Source: Sphingobium sp. Leaf26
Lineage (GTDB): Bacteria; Pseudomonadota; Alphaproteobacteria; Sphingomonadales; Sphingomonadaceae
Length of the DNA stretch: 64,000 bases
Direction of reading: 5' to 3'
NCBI RefSeq assembly: GCF_001421665.1
Contig: NZ_LMKV01000003.1
Location: forward strand, 62,001 to 126,000
Numbering within the stretch: position 1 is the stretch's first letter; each line of letters starts with the position of its first letter. Both the position numbers and the translations under genes were made by a program. Shown here one piece after another: positions 50,055 to 57,968 of this stretch. The notes under the pieces are model-generated. The model searched no databases. It worked only from the letters and a program-made list of their open reading frames with translations, and was not told the origin of the DNA.

Positions 50055-51527
50055 ATGCCAGCCTATCCCCAGACCATCCATTTCGTTGGGCTGAACACGC
50101 CCGTCGGCATCGAATGGTCCGCCCGCAATCTGGATGTGATCGGCGAGATACCGTCCGAGATCGACGGTGCCTTCTTCCGCGCCGTACCCGATCCGGCCCA
50201 TCCGCCGATGTTTGCCGACGACATTGTGCTGTCCGGCGACGGCATGGTGGCGAAATTCGCCATCCATGACGGCAAGGTCGATTATGCGATCCGCTATGTC
50301 GAAACCGAGCGCTACACGCTGGAGAAGGACGCGCGAAGGGTGCTGTTCGGCCAGTATCGCAATCCCTTCACCGACGATCCCGCCGTTGCCGGGCGCGACC
50401 GCACCGTCGCCAATACCACGCCGGTCTGGCACGGCGGTCGGCTGTTCATGACCAAGGAGGACGGCCTTGGCTATGAGGTCGATCCCGACACGCTGGAGAC
50501 GATCGGCCGCTGGGACTATCATGGCGCCTTCACCTCGAAGACCTTCACCGCCCATCCGCGCGTCGATCCGCAGACGGGGGAAATGTTCTTCTTCGGCTAT
50601 GAGGCGGACGGGCTTTGCTCGACGAAGATCGCCTATGCCATCGCCGATCGCGACGGCAAACTGGTGTCGGAACAATGGTTCGATCAGCCCTATTGCTCGA
50701 CCATCCATGATTTCGCGATCACGGAAAACTATGCGATTTTCCCCATCTTTCCGACGACGGCCGATCTCGACCGGCTGAAGGCGGGTGGCGCACATTGGGC
50801 GCATCAGCAGGATCTGGACAGTTGGGTCGGGATCATGCCGCGCTATGGCAAGGTGGAGGAGATGCGCTGGTTCAAGGGCCGGCCGGGCATTTCCGCCTTC
50901 CATCTGGTGAACGCCTTCGAGGAGGGCGGACTGGTCCATCTCGACCTTTGCCTGTCGGACACCAATGCTTTCGGTTTCATGCGCGAAGCTGGTGGCGTGC
51001 AGCGCGACCAGCGCGATATTCAGGGCGGCCTGACCCGCTGGACGTTCGATCTGTCGAAGCAAGGCGATGACTATGAGGAGCGTGTCGTCGGTCCGCCAGG
51101 TGACATGCCCAGGCTGCGCGACGCCGATCAGGGGCGGCCCTATCGGTCGGCCTGGTACCTATCGATGAATCCGCAGGGCGGGCCGCCGCTGCCGGGCGGG
51201 CCTGTCGGTTTCGCTTTCAATGCCCTGTTGCAGATCGAGCCGGGCAATGGCCGCATCGACATGATGGGGCTGGAGTTCGGCATGGCGATCAGCGAGCCGG
51301 TGCATGTGCCATCGGTACAGGGCGATCATGAAGGCTGGTTGCTGATGGTGGTGGACCGGCAGGCGGGCGACGGCTTCCAGTCGGAACTGTGGGTAGTGGA
51401 TGCGGGGGCGATCGCCGCCGGTCCGGTCGCTCGCGTGCCGATGCCGTTGCCGATGCGGGCGCAGGTGCATGGTGCCTGGGTGTCGGCGGCGCAACTGGCG
51501 ACGGCAAAAGCCCGTCAGGTCGCTTGA
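50055..51527 (+). CDS. Lignostilbene-alpha,beta-dioxygenase (carotenoid cleavage oxygenase family)
   Basis: Iron enzyme of 490 residues. Four histidines sit at the spacing of the stilbene-cleaving oxygenases: His167 (FTAHPRV), His218 (CSTIHDF), His283 (AFHLVNA) and His472 (QVHGAW). Tyr101 and Lys134 (FMTKEDG), which in sphingomonad lignostilbene dioxygenases bind the phenolic 4-hydroxyl, are at exactly these positions. Position 59, Phe in characterised enzymes as I recall, is Leu here. It splits the central double bond of 4-hydroxystilbenes with O2 to two aldehydes such as vanillin. Start chosen at 50055 behind AGGAG. Motif A precedes it. Confidence 0.9.
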   Translation: MPAYPQTIHFVGLNTPVGIEWSARNLDVIGEIPSEIDGAFFRAVPDPAHPPMFADDIVLSGDGMVAKFAIHDGKVDYAIRYVETERYTLEKDARRVLFGQYRNPFTDDPAVAGRDRTVANTTPVWHGGRLFMTKEDGLGYEVDPDTLETIGRWDYHGAFTSKTFTAHPRVDPQTGEMFFFGYEADGLCSTKIAYAIADRDGKLVSEQWFDQPYCSTIHDFAITENYAIFPIFPTTADLDRLKAGGAHWAHQQDLDSWVGIMPRYGKVEEMRWFKGRPGISAFHLVNAFEEGGLVHLDLCLSDTNAFGFMREAGGVQRDQRDIQGGLTRWTFDLSKQGDDYEERVVGPPGDMPRLRDADQGRPYRSAWYLSMNPQGGPPLPGGPVGFAFNALLQIEPGNGRIDMMGLEFGMAISEPVHVPSVQGDHEGWLLMVVDRQAGDGFQSELWVVDAGAIAAGPVARVPMPLPMRAQVHGAWVSAAQLATAKARQVA

Positions 51528-51552
51528 CAAAATACTAACGATCGTTATTGAT
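51524..51552 (+). promoter_or_regulatory. Promoter with motif A operator, site 6
   Basis: TTGACA at 51524-51529 begins inside the last codons of the dioxygenase gene. TAACGATCGTTA (51536-51547) fills the spacer before a TATTGA-like -10 (51546-51551). The leader to the receptor start at 51747 is about 190 bases long and shows no gene. Confidence 0.7.
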
Positions 51553-51746
51553 TGATGGGAGAGGGGCGGGCCGAAGGTCCGCTTTCTCCAACAAGGACTG
51601 CGAAGCAGAACCGGCCATCGGCACGGGCGAGAGGATGACAGGAAAAGGCAGGCGCATCGGCGCCGCCCTCGACCGGAACCCGACCAAGCGGGTCTGGCGT
51701 CACCCTTCCCATGCCTGCGGCCGACCAGAAGAGGGAGGAAGAAATC

Positions 51747-54152
51747 ATGTCCAACGGGAAGTGCGCATTTCGGGGCCATGTGGCGATGCTGGCGCTGGCC
51801 AGTGCGATGATGGCGGTGCCGGCGCTGGCGCAGGCGCAGGAGGCTCCAGCATCCGGGCAGGCCCCCGAACCGCAGGCGGCGGATCAGGCCAATAGTGCAG
51901 ATATCATCGTCACTGCCCAGTTCCGGGCGCAAAATCTTCAGGATACGCCAATCGCCATCACTGCCGTATCGGCCGATACGCTGGCGGCACGCAGCCAGAC
52001 CAGCGTGACCGATCTGGGCCAGTTCGCGCCCAACGTCGCGCTGGCGCCGGCGACCAGCATTCAGGGCAATGCGGTGGCGGCCTTCATTCGCGGCGTCGGC
52101 CAGTTGGACGCCAGCTTCGCGTTGGAACCGGGCGTCGGCATCTATATCGACGACATCTATTATGGCACGACCTTCGGCGCGGTGATGGACCTGACCGATC
52201 TGGAACGGGTCGAGGTGTTGCGCGGGCCGCAAGGAACGCTGGCCGGCAAGAATAGCGTGGGCGGCGCGGTGAAGCTGTTCAGCAAGAAGCCGGACTCCAC
52301 GCCGGGTGGCTTCGTAGAAGCGACCTATGGCCGATTCGACCGGCTGGAACTGCGCGGCAGCGCCAATATTCCGCTGACCGACGACCTGTTCCTGCGCGTG
52401 TCGGGCGTGTCGAAAAATGTCGATGGCTATATGAAGTTGCTCGATTATGGCTGCGTGAACCCCACGTCGGGCATCCCGGCCAGCAGCGGCAACAAGAATT
52501 GCCAGACCGGCACCGAAGGCGGCATCGATGTGATGGGCCTGCGCGCAGCCCTGCGCTACGCCCCGGCCGGATCGCCGCTGGAAATCAACATCGTCGCCGA
52601 TGTGTCCAAGGATAACAGCGATGTTGTCGCGACCAAATTGCTCTATGCCGACAATCCGGCGGTGCGCAGCTATGTCGCGGGGGATGCCACGGTTGGCATC
52701 CCGTTCGACAGCCGCTTCCTGACCGGATCGAAAAGCTACACCTCCTACGCCACCTATGGCTCGGGCGGCAATTATACGACCGTTTTCGGCATCCCGACCC
52801 AGATCGCGCCGGGCGGCTTTACCGCCAGCCCGACCAGCACGGTCAAGGCCTGGGGCCTGTCCGGCACGATCGACTATGACCTGTCCGACGCGCTGAAATT
52901 GAAGTCCATCACCGGCTATCGCAGCGCGGACGGGACCAGCGCGATCGACGTGGACGGATCGCCGCTTGCCATATTGTTGCAGGAGTTCACCTATGGCCAT
53001 GAGCAGTTCACGCAGGAACTGCGCCTGAGCGCCAATTTCAACGACAAGGTCGACCTGACCGTCGGTGGCTTCTATTATGATGCCACCGATACGATCAAGG
53101 GCCGCAGCCAGATTCCGACCCTGTTGTTCGACTTCATGTCGGACGACGTCATCAAGAATCGCAGCATATCGGCCTTCGCCCATGGCGAGTTTCATGTCAC
53201 CGATGCGTTCAACATCATCGGCGGCCTGCGCTACACCGACGACAAGAAGACCTATCGCTATTCGCGCCGCAATGTGGACGGGACGTTGCCGAGTGGCGCC
53301 TTCTTCACGCCCAATTTCCTCCTCGTCGGACTGGACGGGTTGACCGGCACCTTCAGCGGCAATCGGGTCGATTACCGCATCGGCGTCAACTATCGCTGGT
53401 CGAGCGAACTCATGACCTATGCCCAGCTATCGACCGGGTTCAAGGGCGGCGGCATCAACCCGCGCCCGTCCGCGCCCGACCAGGTGCAAAGCTTCGGCCC
53501 GGAAAAGCTGACCACCTATGAAGCCGGTTTCAAGGCGGACTTGTTCAGCCGGATGCTGCGTTTGAACGGTGCGGTCTTCCTCAACAAATATAATGACATG
53601 CAACTGGTGCGCTATCAGTGCCCGGAAAGCGTCGTCCTGTCCTGTTCGGTGCCGTCGAATGCCGGCGATGCGGAAGTGTTCGGGTGGGAATTGGAAGCAC
53701 AATTGCACCCGGCGGACGGTCTGTCGTTCGACGCATCGGTCGGCTATCTGGATTTTGATTACAAGACGATCACCAATCCAGCGACTTTGGTGACGAAAGA
53801 CATGATCGCCCCGTTCATCAGCAAGTGGCAGTTGTCCGCAGGCGTGCAATATGAGGCGGACCTGGGCGGCAACGGCACGCTGACGCCCCGCATCGACTGG
53901 TCCTGGCGCTCCAATTTCTATTATAATTCGGTCAACAATCCCTATAATCTGATTGACGCGCCCAGCCTGGTGAATGCGCGGCTGACCTATCAGGCGCCGG
54001 ACAAGGACTGGTCGCTGAGCGCTGGCGTCACCAACGTCTTCGACAAATTCTACTATAATGGCGTTGCGGAAAATGTCGGTACCTTCGGCGTCGTGACCGG
54101 TACCGTCGGCCGCCCGCGTGAATGGACGGTCACCGCCAAGAAGAGCTTCTGA
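51747..54152 (+). CDS. TonB-dependent receptor, likely for an aromatic lignin fragment
   Basis: Outer-membrane receptor of 801 residues. The signal peptide ends near VPALAQAQE. The plug starts at SADIIVTAQFRAQNLQDTPIAITAVS, with GVGIYIDDIYYGTTFG, ERVEVLRGPQGTLAGKNSVGGAVKL (in parts), and a C-terminal barrel ending TVTAKKSF. This is the sphingomonad TonB-receptor class often linked to aromatic substrates rather than iron. It follows the lignostilbene dioxygenase and has its own motif A promoter. Uptake of a lignin dimer or stilbene is therefore a fair inference. Start at 51747 follows GAGGAAGAAATC. A strong terminator follows. Confidence 0.9.
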   Translation: MSNGKCAFRGHVAMLALASAMMAVPALAQAQEAPASGQAPEPQAADQANSADIIVTAQFRAQNLQDTPIAITAVSADTLAARSQTSVTDLGQFAPNVALAPATSIQGNAVAAFIRGVGQLDASFALEPGVGIYIDDIYYGTTFGAVMDLTDLERVEVLRGPQGTLAGKNSVGGAVKLFSKKPDSTPGGFVEATYGRFDRLELRGSANIPLTDDLFLRVSGVSKNVDGYMKLLDYGCVNPTSGIPASSGNKNCQTGTEGGIDVMGLRAALRYAPAGSPLEINIVADVSKDNSDVVATKLLYADNPAVRSYVAGDATVGIPFDSRFLTGSKSYTSYATYGSGGNYTTVFGIPTQIAPGGFTASPTSTVKAWGLSGTIDYDLSDALKLKSITGYRSADGTSAIDVDGSPLAILLQEFTYGHEQFTQELRLSANFNDKVDLTVGGFYYDATDTIKGRSQIPTLLFDFMSDDVIKNRSISAFAHGEFHVTDAFNIIGGLRYTDDKKTYRYSRRNVDGTLPSGAFFTPNFLLVGLDGLTGTFSGNRVDYRIGVNYRWSSELMTYAQLSTGFKGGGINPRPSAPDQVQSFGPEKLTTYEAGFKADLFSRMLRLNGAVFLNKYNDMQLVRYQCPESVVLSCSVPSNAGDAEVFGWELEAQLHPADGLSFDASVGYLDFDYKTITNPATLVTKDMIAPFISKWQLSAGVQYEADLGGNGTLTPRIDWSWRSNFYYNSVNNPYNLIDAPSLVNARLTYQAPDKDWSLSAGVTNVFDKFYYNGVAENVGTFGVVTGTVGRPREWTVTAKKSF

Positions 54153-54173
54153 TTTCCTGTAGGACTGGGGAGG

Positions 54174-54207
54174 AAGGCTCGTCCGCAACAAGCGGGCGAG
54201 CCTTTTT
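54174..54207 (+). terminator. Rho-independent terminator after the TonB receptor
   Basis: 13-bp stem with one G-T pair (AAGGCTCGTCCGC / GCGGGCGAGCCTT), loop AACAA, followed by TTTTT. It lies 21 bases after the stop at 54152 and faces the convergent small-gene operon. Confidence 0.9.
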
Positions 54208-54233
54208 GGTTGGCGATTATGCACTTTACAAAC

Positions 54234-54398
54234 CTAGTGGTAATCGCCTGTTCGTGTGGGGATGATTAGACCAATCCCCACAACGCCGAGGATGAGTTGA
54301 AGAACGCGATTGGACGGCCCCGCGAGACCTGCACCGATAATGCAGGTAATGCCAAGGCTGATCCTAATCCAACGCGGGTAGTCATTCAGCCCCTTCAT
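54234..54398 (-). CDS. Small membrane protein, 54 residues
   Basis: ATG at 54398, stop at 54234. It begins MKGLNDYPRWIRISLGITC and has two short hydrophobic segments (about residues 11-26 and 33-46), ending PTRTGDYH. It looks like a DUF2892/YgaP-type two-helix membrane protein, but the match is weak. Its start overlaps the stop of the 63-residue gene (ATGA), the same arrangement as the gene before that, so the three small genes are translated as a chain. Function unknown. Confidence 0.6.
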   Translation of the reverse strand: MKGLNDYPRWIRISLGITCIIGAGLAGPSNRVLQLILGVVGIGLIIPTRTGDYH

Positions 54399-54586
54399 TC
54401 CGGCCTTTCCACCGGCTTGTGCTTTAGACTGGCGAGTGCCTTCAGCTTGGCCTCGTTGCGCTGCTGCTGCGCCCGCTCCCAGTCAGTAGCCGCTTGGCCC
54501 TCGACAGGCAGTATCGCTGTAGCCACGCGCGCCTTGCGTCGTGCGCTGCTTGTCCGCGACCGGCTCCCCGCGACAACGCTGTTCAT
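54395..54586 (-). CDS. Small basic protein, 63 residues, with KHKPVE tail
   Basis: ATG at 54586 overlaps the stop of the preceding 46-residue gene (ATGA). The N-terminus is rich in Arg and Ser (SRSRTSSARRKARVA), followed by a predicted helix DWERAQQQRNEAKLKALASL and the ending KHKPVERPE. The same KHKPVE word ends the 46-residue protein encoded just before, suggesting a shared binding tail or an old duplication. No known family. It lies in the HARE-protein operon. Confidence 0.6.
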   Translation of the reverse strand: MNSVVAGSRSRTSSARRKARVATAILPVEGQAATDWERAQQQRNEAKLKALASLKHKPVERPE

Positions 54587-54723
54587 TTCACGCTCGGCTC
54601 CACCGGCTTATGCTTCACGACCTTCGCCAGCCTCTCTTTGAAACGCGTCGGATCGTCGTCCGTTTTTAGATCGCTGGCGGCTTCTTTGAACTTGTCGAGT
54701 TGAGTTTTTGGATCATCGATCAT
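54583..54723 (-). CDS. Small protein, 46 residues, with KHKPVE tail
   Basis: ATG at 54723, 15 bases after the stop of the HARE-type gene and preceded by GAGGAG; stop at 54583. The protein is highly charged and probably one helix (TQLDKFKEAASDLKTDD, then RFKERLAKVV), ending KHKPVEPSVK. It shares the KHKPVE word with the next gene. The good ribosome site, the tight spacing and the ATGA overlap with the next gene support that it is real. Function unknown. Confidence 0.6.
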   Translation of the reverse strand: MIDDPKTQLDKFKEAASDLKTDDDPTRFKERLAKVVKHKPVEPSVK

Positions 54724-54738
54724 TTACAATGCTCCTCG

Positions 54739-55248
54739 TTAGGCAAACGGGTTTCCGCCAAGGTCATTGACCTGAACTTCAAATCCGTTTTCCTCAGGTG
54801 CTGGTTCTATGCCCGGGTCAGGCGCAGTGGCTTGCTTCTCCGCAGGTTTAAAGCTGCGGTTTGGATACCACTCCTTTAGACCCCAAGTGCCACGGCTTAC
54901 GCGGACAACATCGCCTACTTGATTGAACCGTCGCGTGAGGACCGAACTGATGACATTGACGGGGTCAGCACCGGTCAGGACGAGGCCTCCAGCCTTTAAT
55001 TCGGCGTATATATCTGCGTTCGGCATTGCTCGTTTACGCATACCAAGAAGTTTCTTGGCGGCGTCAACAATGGACATCCCTAGATATGCACCCGCATCCG
55101 GGACGGTTGATTCTTGCGAGTGCGTGACAGAATTTTCCGTGCTGACGCTACCGCCAGTCCGCATTGCTGTCAGGAGCATAATTGTCTGGTCGATCTGGTC
55201 GCGCTTTGCGCGAAGGTCCAGGAGGACCGCCTCGTACGGGTCGGTCAT
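54739..55248 (-). CDS. HARE/winged-helix domain protein
   Basis: Protein of 169 residues. It begins with a coiled-coil-like helix (YEAVLLDLRAKRDQIDQTIMLL). The central winged-helix of HARE type follows, about residues 60-125: GMSIVDAAKKLLGMRKRAMPNADIYAELKAGG, then VNVISSVLTRRFNQVGDVVRVSRGTWGLKEW (quoted in parts). The Pro/Glu-rich tail is probably disordered. Similar small proteins in alphaproteobacteria are thought to bind DNA or link to chromatin-type functions. The start at 55248 (MTDPYEA) has GGAG upstream; 55269 is an alternative. It is the first gene of a four-gene operon with three tiny proteins. Confidence 0.75.
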   Translation of the reverse strand: MTDPYEAVLLDLRAKRDQIDQTIMLLTAMRTGGSVSTENSVTHSQESTVPDAGAYLGMSIVDAAKKLLGMRKRAMPNADIYAELKAGGLVLTGADPVNVISSVLTRRFNQVGDVVRVSRGTWGLKEWYPNRSFKPAEKQATAPDPGIEPAPEENGFEVQVNDLGGNPFA

Positions 55249-55282
55249 CTTGACAACTCCATGGTTCACGTTTAGTGAAGGA

Positions 55283-55317
55283 GCCGTTCCTTGTAGCGCG
55301 AAGCTCCAAGGAACGGC
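55283..55317 (-). other. Hairpin in the leader of the HARE operon
   Basis: 11-bp perfect stem GCCGTTCCTTG / CAAGGAACGGC with an inner AGC/GCT pair. It lies 35 bases before the HARE start and would form in its mRNA leader. It is one of several strong dyads in 55280-55720. Confidence 0.55.
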
Positions 55318-55428
55318 GATGCCGTAATCGCTCCGACATCAGGGTTTTTGACCCCTCGGACTATCTCCTCATCGTCATCTTCTTCGCAACCTCCGCTGGA
55401 CTTTGCCTGAACGCTGGCTTGGTGGAAC

Positions 55429-55460
55429 ACGATGCCGGGGTGTAGTGACCCCGGCATCGT
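55429..55460. repeat. 13-bp perfect inverted repeat
   Basis: ACGATGCCGGGGT and ACCCCGGCATCGT separated by GTAGTG. There is no T-tract on either strand, so it may be an RNA structure element rather than an intrinsic terminator. It lies in the 0.8-kb gap before the HARE operon. Confidence 0.6.
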
Positions 55461-55485
55461 CGTATCTGCCATAGGTGATGATTTG

Positions 55486-55624
55486 AATCAAGCGTCCATA
55501 TTTTCAATCAAACACAGCGCTTGATTGCTAAGCGTCCCCCGATTTCCTCAGTTTTCTAGGCAGAGGCCCGCAGGGCGGGCAAATCTTTGGTTAATCAGGT
55601 GACTGCACTGATAGAAAAGTCACC
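55486..55624. promoter_or_regulatory. AT-rich region with repeated operator-like words
   Basis: AATCAAGCG (55486-55494) and CGCTTGATT (55518-55526) are inverted copies. AAGCGTCC occurs twice in direct orientation (55491 and 55530). GGTGACT (55598-55604) and AGTCACC (55618-55624) form another dyad. The region is the most AT-rich stretch of this gap and probably holds the promoter of the HARE operon. Confidence 0.45.
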
Positions 55625-55627
55625 CTC

Positions 55628-55975
55628 TTGAGCGCTGTGAATGGTTCCGATGCGGTTTTGTGCGTCGGCACTGTATCGGGCCTGCGCCGATCCCTGCTCG
55701 ACCATCAGGGATCGGCGCAATTATGCGCCATAGCCCGTGCCATGCCGGGCACCGCTGCCACGATGGCTGACGTGTTGGCCGCGCCGCTGATATTATATGG
55801 CCTGAGCAGGCATCATGCGCTCAGTTGTATCGCTTCGGTGACTGCGCTCGCGCTGGGGTGGGCAGTTTACGAGCAGAGTGATGGGCTGCATGATTATCTG
55901 GAGGAGATGATCGGTTTTGACGAAAGTTTCGTCGCCGGGCTGGAGGCGATGGTGTCGGGTTTTCGCGTCGATTGA
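55628..55975 (+). CDS. Doubtful small ORF, 115 codons (or 77 from 55742)
   Basis: TTG start at 55628, with an in-frame ATG at 55742 that would give a 77-residue protein with one possible membrane segment (LSCIASVTALALGWAVY) and an acidic tail (YLEEMIGFDESF). The upstream half overlaps a 14-bp inverted repeat, so the shorter version is more plausible. No family is recognised and no good ribosome site is seen. It ends just before motif A at 55992. Confidence 0.3.
   Translation: MSAVNGSDAVLCVGTVSGLRRSLLDHQGSAQLCAIARAMPGTAATMADVLAAPLILYGLSRHHALSCIASVTALALGWAVYEQSDGLHDYLEEMIGFDESFVAGLEAMVSGFRVD
55683..55719. repeat. 14-bp perfect inverted repeat
   Basis: TGCGCCGATCCCTG and CAGGGATCGGCGCA around a 9-nt loop (CTCGACCAT), followed by ATTATG. 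It is the longest dyad in the window apart from the terminator at 2587 and is not followed by a T-run. Confidence 0.6.
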
Positions 55976-55991
55976 CCCGTTGCAATAATAA

Positions 55992-56003
55992 TAACGTTCG
56001 TTA
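55992..56003. promoter_or_regulatory. Motif A operator, site 7
   Basis: TAACGTTCGTTA, 74 bases before the aldehyde dehydrogenase at 56077. A TTGACC (55972-55977) just upstream may be the -35. Confidence 0.68.
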
Positions 56004-56076
56004 TGATGAATCTATCATTCGCGCCAGCCGCATGCCCATCAAGGGCGCGGCGGCGACGTGCAGAAGAGGATAGACC

Positions 56077-57546
56077 ATGACTCCCGACGCCATCCGCATC
56101 GCCCATCCCGACAAGCTGTTCATCGGTGGCGCCTGGGTCACATCGACAGGGGAGGGCGTGATCGAGATCGTGTCGCCCAACAGCGAAGAGGTCATCGCGC
56201 GTGTCGCCGACGGGACGGAAGGGGATATGGACCGCGCCGTTGCCGCCGCACGCAAGGCATTCGATGAAGGGCCTTGGTCGACCATGGCCCCGGCCGAGCG
56301 CGGGGTGATCGTCCGACGCATGGGGGCGGAACTGGAAAAGCGCGCGCCCGAACTGGCGGCGGCCTGGACCGCGCAGGTCGGCGGGCTGGCGAACTTCGCG
56401 CCGGTCATGACCGGTGGCGCGACAGCAACGCTGATGGCGATTGCCGGCTATGCCGATACCTATCCCTTCGTGGAGCGACGGCCTTCGCACATGGTCAACA
56501 CCGCGATCGTGGTGCAGGAGCCGGCCGGCGTGGTCGCGGCGATCGCGCCGTGGAATGCGCCCTATGGCATCATGTCGGCCAAGGTCGCCTACGCGCTCGT
56601 CGCGGGCTGCACCGTCATCATGAAGCCCTCGCCCGAAACCCCGCTGGAAGCCTATATCATGGCCGAAGCGGCGGAGGCGGCGGGTGTGCCTGCGGGTGTC
56701 GTCAATCTTGTCGCGGCCGGGCGCGACGCATCCGATCATCTCGTCCGCAATCCCGGCATCGACAAGGTGACGTTCACCGGGTCAACGCTGGCGGGCAAGC
56801 GGATCGGGGAGGTCTGCGCGGGTCGCGTGGCGCGCTGCACGCTGGAACTGGGCGGCAAATCGGCGGCGATCGTGCGCGACGACTTCCCGATCGAGGTGGC
56901 CGCCGCGATCCTGGGCAATACCATCACCATCATGAGCGGACAGGTCTGCGCGATGCTGAGCCGCGCAATCGTGCCCAAGCATCGGCATGACGAATTGGCC
57001 GACGCCATCGCCAAGGTCATGCAGGGCATCCGTATCGGCCATAGCGACGCGGCCGACACCCAGCTTGGCCCGGTAGCCATGAAGCGCCAACTTGATCGGG
57101 TGGAGGACTATATCGCGCTAGGCCGGACAAGCGCTGACCTCGTCACGGGCGGCAATCGGCCTGCGCATATGAACAAGGGCTATTTCATCGAGCCGACCCT
57201 GTTCGCCAATGTCGATAATAGCAGCCGCATCGCGCAGGAGGAGATTTTCGGTCCGGTCCTGTGCCTGATCCCGGCGGAGGATGAGGAGGACGCGATCCGC
57301 ATCGCCAATGATAGCGCCTTCGGCCTCAACGGGTCGGTGCTGACCAACGATGCCGATGCCGCCTATCGCATCGGACGGCGCATCCGTGCGGGCGGTTTCG
57401 GGCAGAATGGCATGAAGCTGGAATTCGGCCTGCCCTTTGGCGGCTTCAAGCAATCGGGGATCGGACGCGAGGGCGGGGTCGAGGGGCTGCATTCCTATCT
57501 GGAAACCAAGACGATCCTGCTCGACGCGGCGCCTGCGGGCTTCTGA
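56077..57546 (+). CDS. NAD(P)-dependent aldehyde dehydrogenase
   Basis: ALDH of 489 residues with Asn160 in APWNAP, Glu257 in TLELGGKS, and the catalytic Cys291 in SGQVCAML. FTGSTLAGKRIGE is the cofactor region. It belongs to a broad group that includes acyl and aromatic aldehyde oxidisers. Motif A upstream places it in the proposed lignin-dimer regulon. The aldehydes released by the lignostilbene dioxygenase or by the alcohol oxidases are good candidate substrates. The next gene (DoxX-like) begins 2 bases after its stop. Confidence 0.88.
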   Translation: MTPDAIRIAHPDKLFIGGAWVTSTGEGVIEIVSPNSEEVIARVADGTEGDMDRAVAAARKAFDEGPWSTMAPAERGVIVRRMGAELEKRAPELAAAWTAQVGGLANFAPVMTGGATATLMAIAGYADTYPFVERRPSHMVNTAIVVQEPAGVVAAIAPWNAPYGIMSAKVAYALVAGCTVIMKPSPETPLEAYIMAEAAEAAGVPAGVVNLVAAGRDASDHLVRNPGIDKVTFTGSTLAGKRIGEVCAGRVARCTLELGGKSAAIVRDDFPIEVAAAILGNTITIMSGQVCAMLSRAIVPKHRHDELADAIAKVMQGIRIGHSDAADTQLGPVAMKRQLDRVEDYIALGRTSADLVTGGNRPAHMNKGYFIEPTLFANVDNSSRIAQEEIFGPVLCLIPAEDEEDAIRIANDSAFGLNGSVLTNDADAAYRIGRRIRAGGFGQNGMKLEFGLPFGGFKQSGIGREGGVEGLHSYLETKTILLDAAPAGF

Positions 57547-57548
57547 TC

Positions 57549-57959
57549 ATGATCGGGTTGAACGCGCAGTTGCGTGGCACCGGTGCGGCGTTCACCGCTG
57601 CCCGGATCATGTTCGGGGGCTGGTTCCTCTTCTCGGGGGTGGAATATTTCACCCCCTTCGATCTCCAGCCGCTCGGCAATACGCCGCTGGCACAGGAATT
57701 CACGCTGACACTGATCCATTCGGGCCTGTTCGCCTGGATCAAGGTGATGGAGGTGGTCGCCGCGCTGCTGATCCTGGCAAACCGGGCGGTGTTGCCGGCC
57801 GCGCTTGCCTGCGTGCCGCTCAACATCGTAATCGGCTACTGGAATTTCGTGCTCGATCCGGGCGTGGTCGAATATGCGTTCGGGGTGGTGACGCTGCTGC
57901 TCAATGCGATATTGCTGTGGCCGTGGCGGCAGGAATTGATGGGACTGCTGCGCTGGTAG
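57549..57959 (+). CDS. DoxX-like membrane protein
   Basis: Protein of 136 residues with four hydrophobic segments (about 15-35, 55-78, 83-100 and 108-125). It contains FTAARIMFGGWFLFSGVEYF and FAWIKVMEVVAALLILANRAVLPAALA (in part), as in DoxX/SURF4-type proteins. Some DoxX proteins carry quinone or electron-transfer roles; here nothing more can be said. It is co-transcribed with the aldehyde dehydrogenase and converges on the LigF operon, ending 9 bases from its last gene. Confidence 0.8.
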   Translation: MIGLNAQLRGTGAAFTAARIMFGGWFLFSGVEYFTPFDLQPLGNTPLAQEFTLTLIHSGLFAWIKVMEVVAALLILANRAVLPAALACVPLNIVIGYWNFVLDPGVVEYAFGVVTLLLNAILLWPWRQELMGLLRW

Positions 57960-57968
57960 GGTCGTAAT

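Noticed and set aside
51159..53195. 678-codon minus-strand frame
   Set aside because: Antisense to the lignostilbene dioxygenase and the TonB receptor, both of which have clear family motifs.
54297..54641. 114-codon plus-strand frame
   Set aside because: It is antisense to three minus-strand small genes that have ribosome sites and ATGA overlaps. The plus-strand product is Ser/Arg/Ala-rich.
55272..55472. 66-codon minus-strand frame upstream of the HARE gene
   Set aside because: It contains two perfect hairpins (55283-55317 and 55429-55460), has no ribosome site and reads through what looks like leader and promoter DNA.
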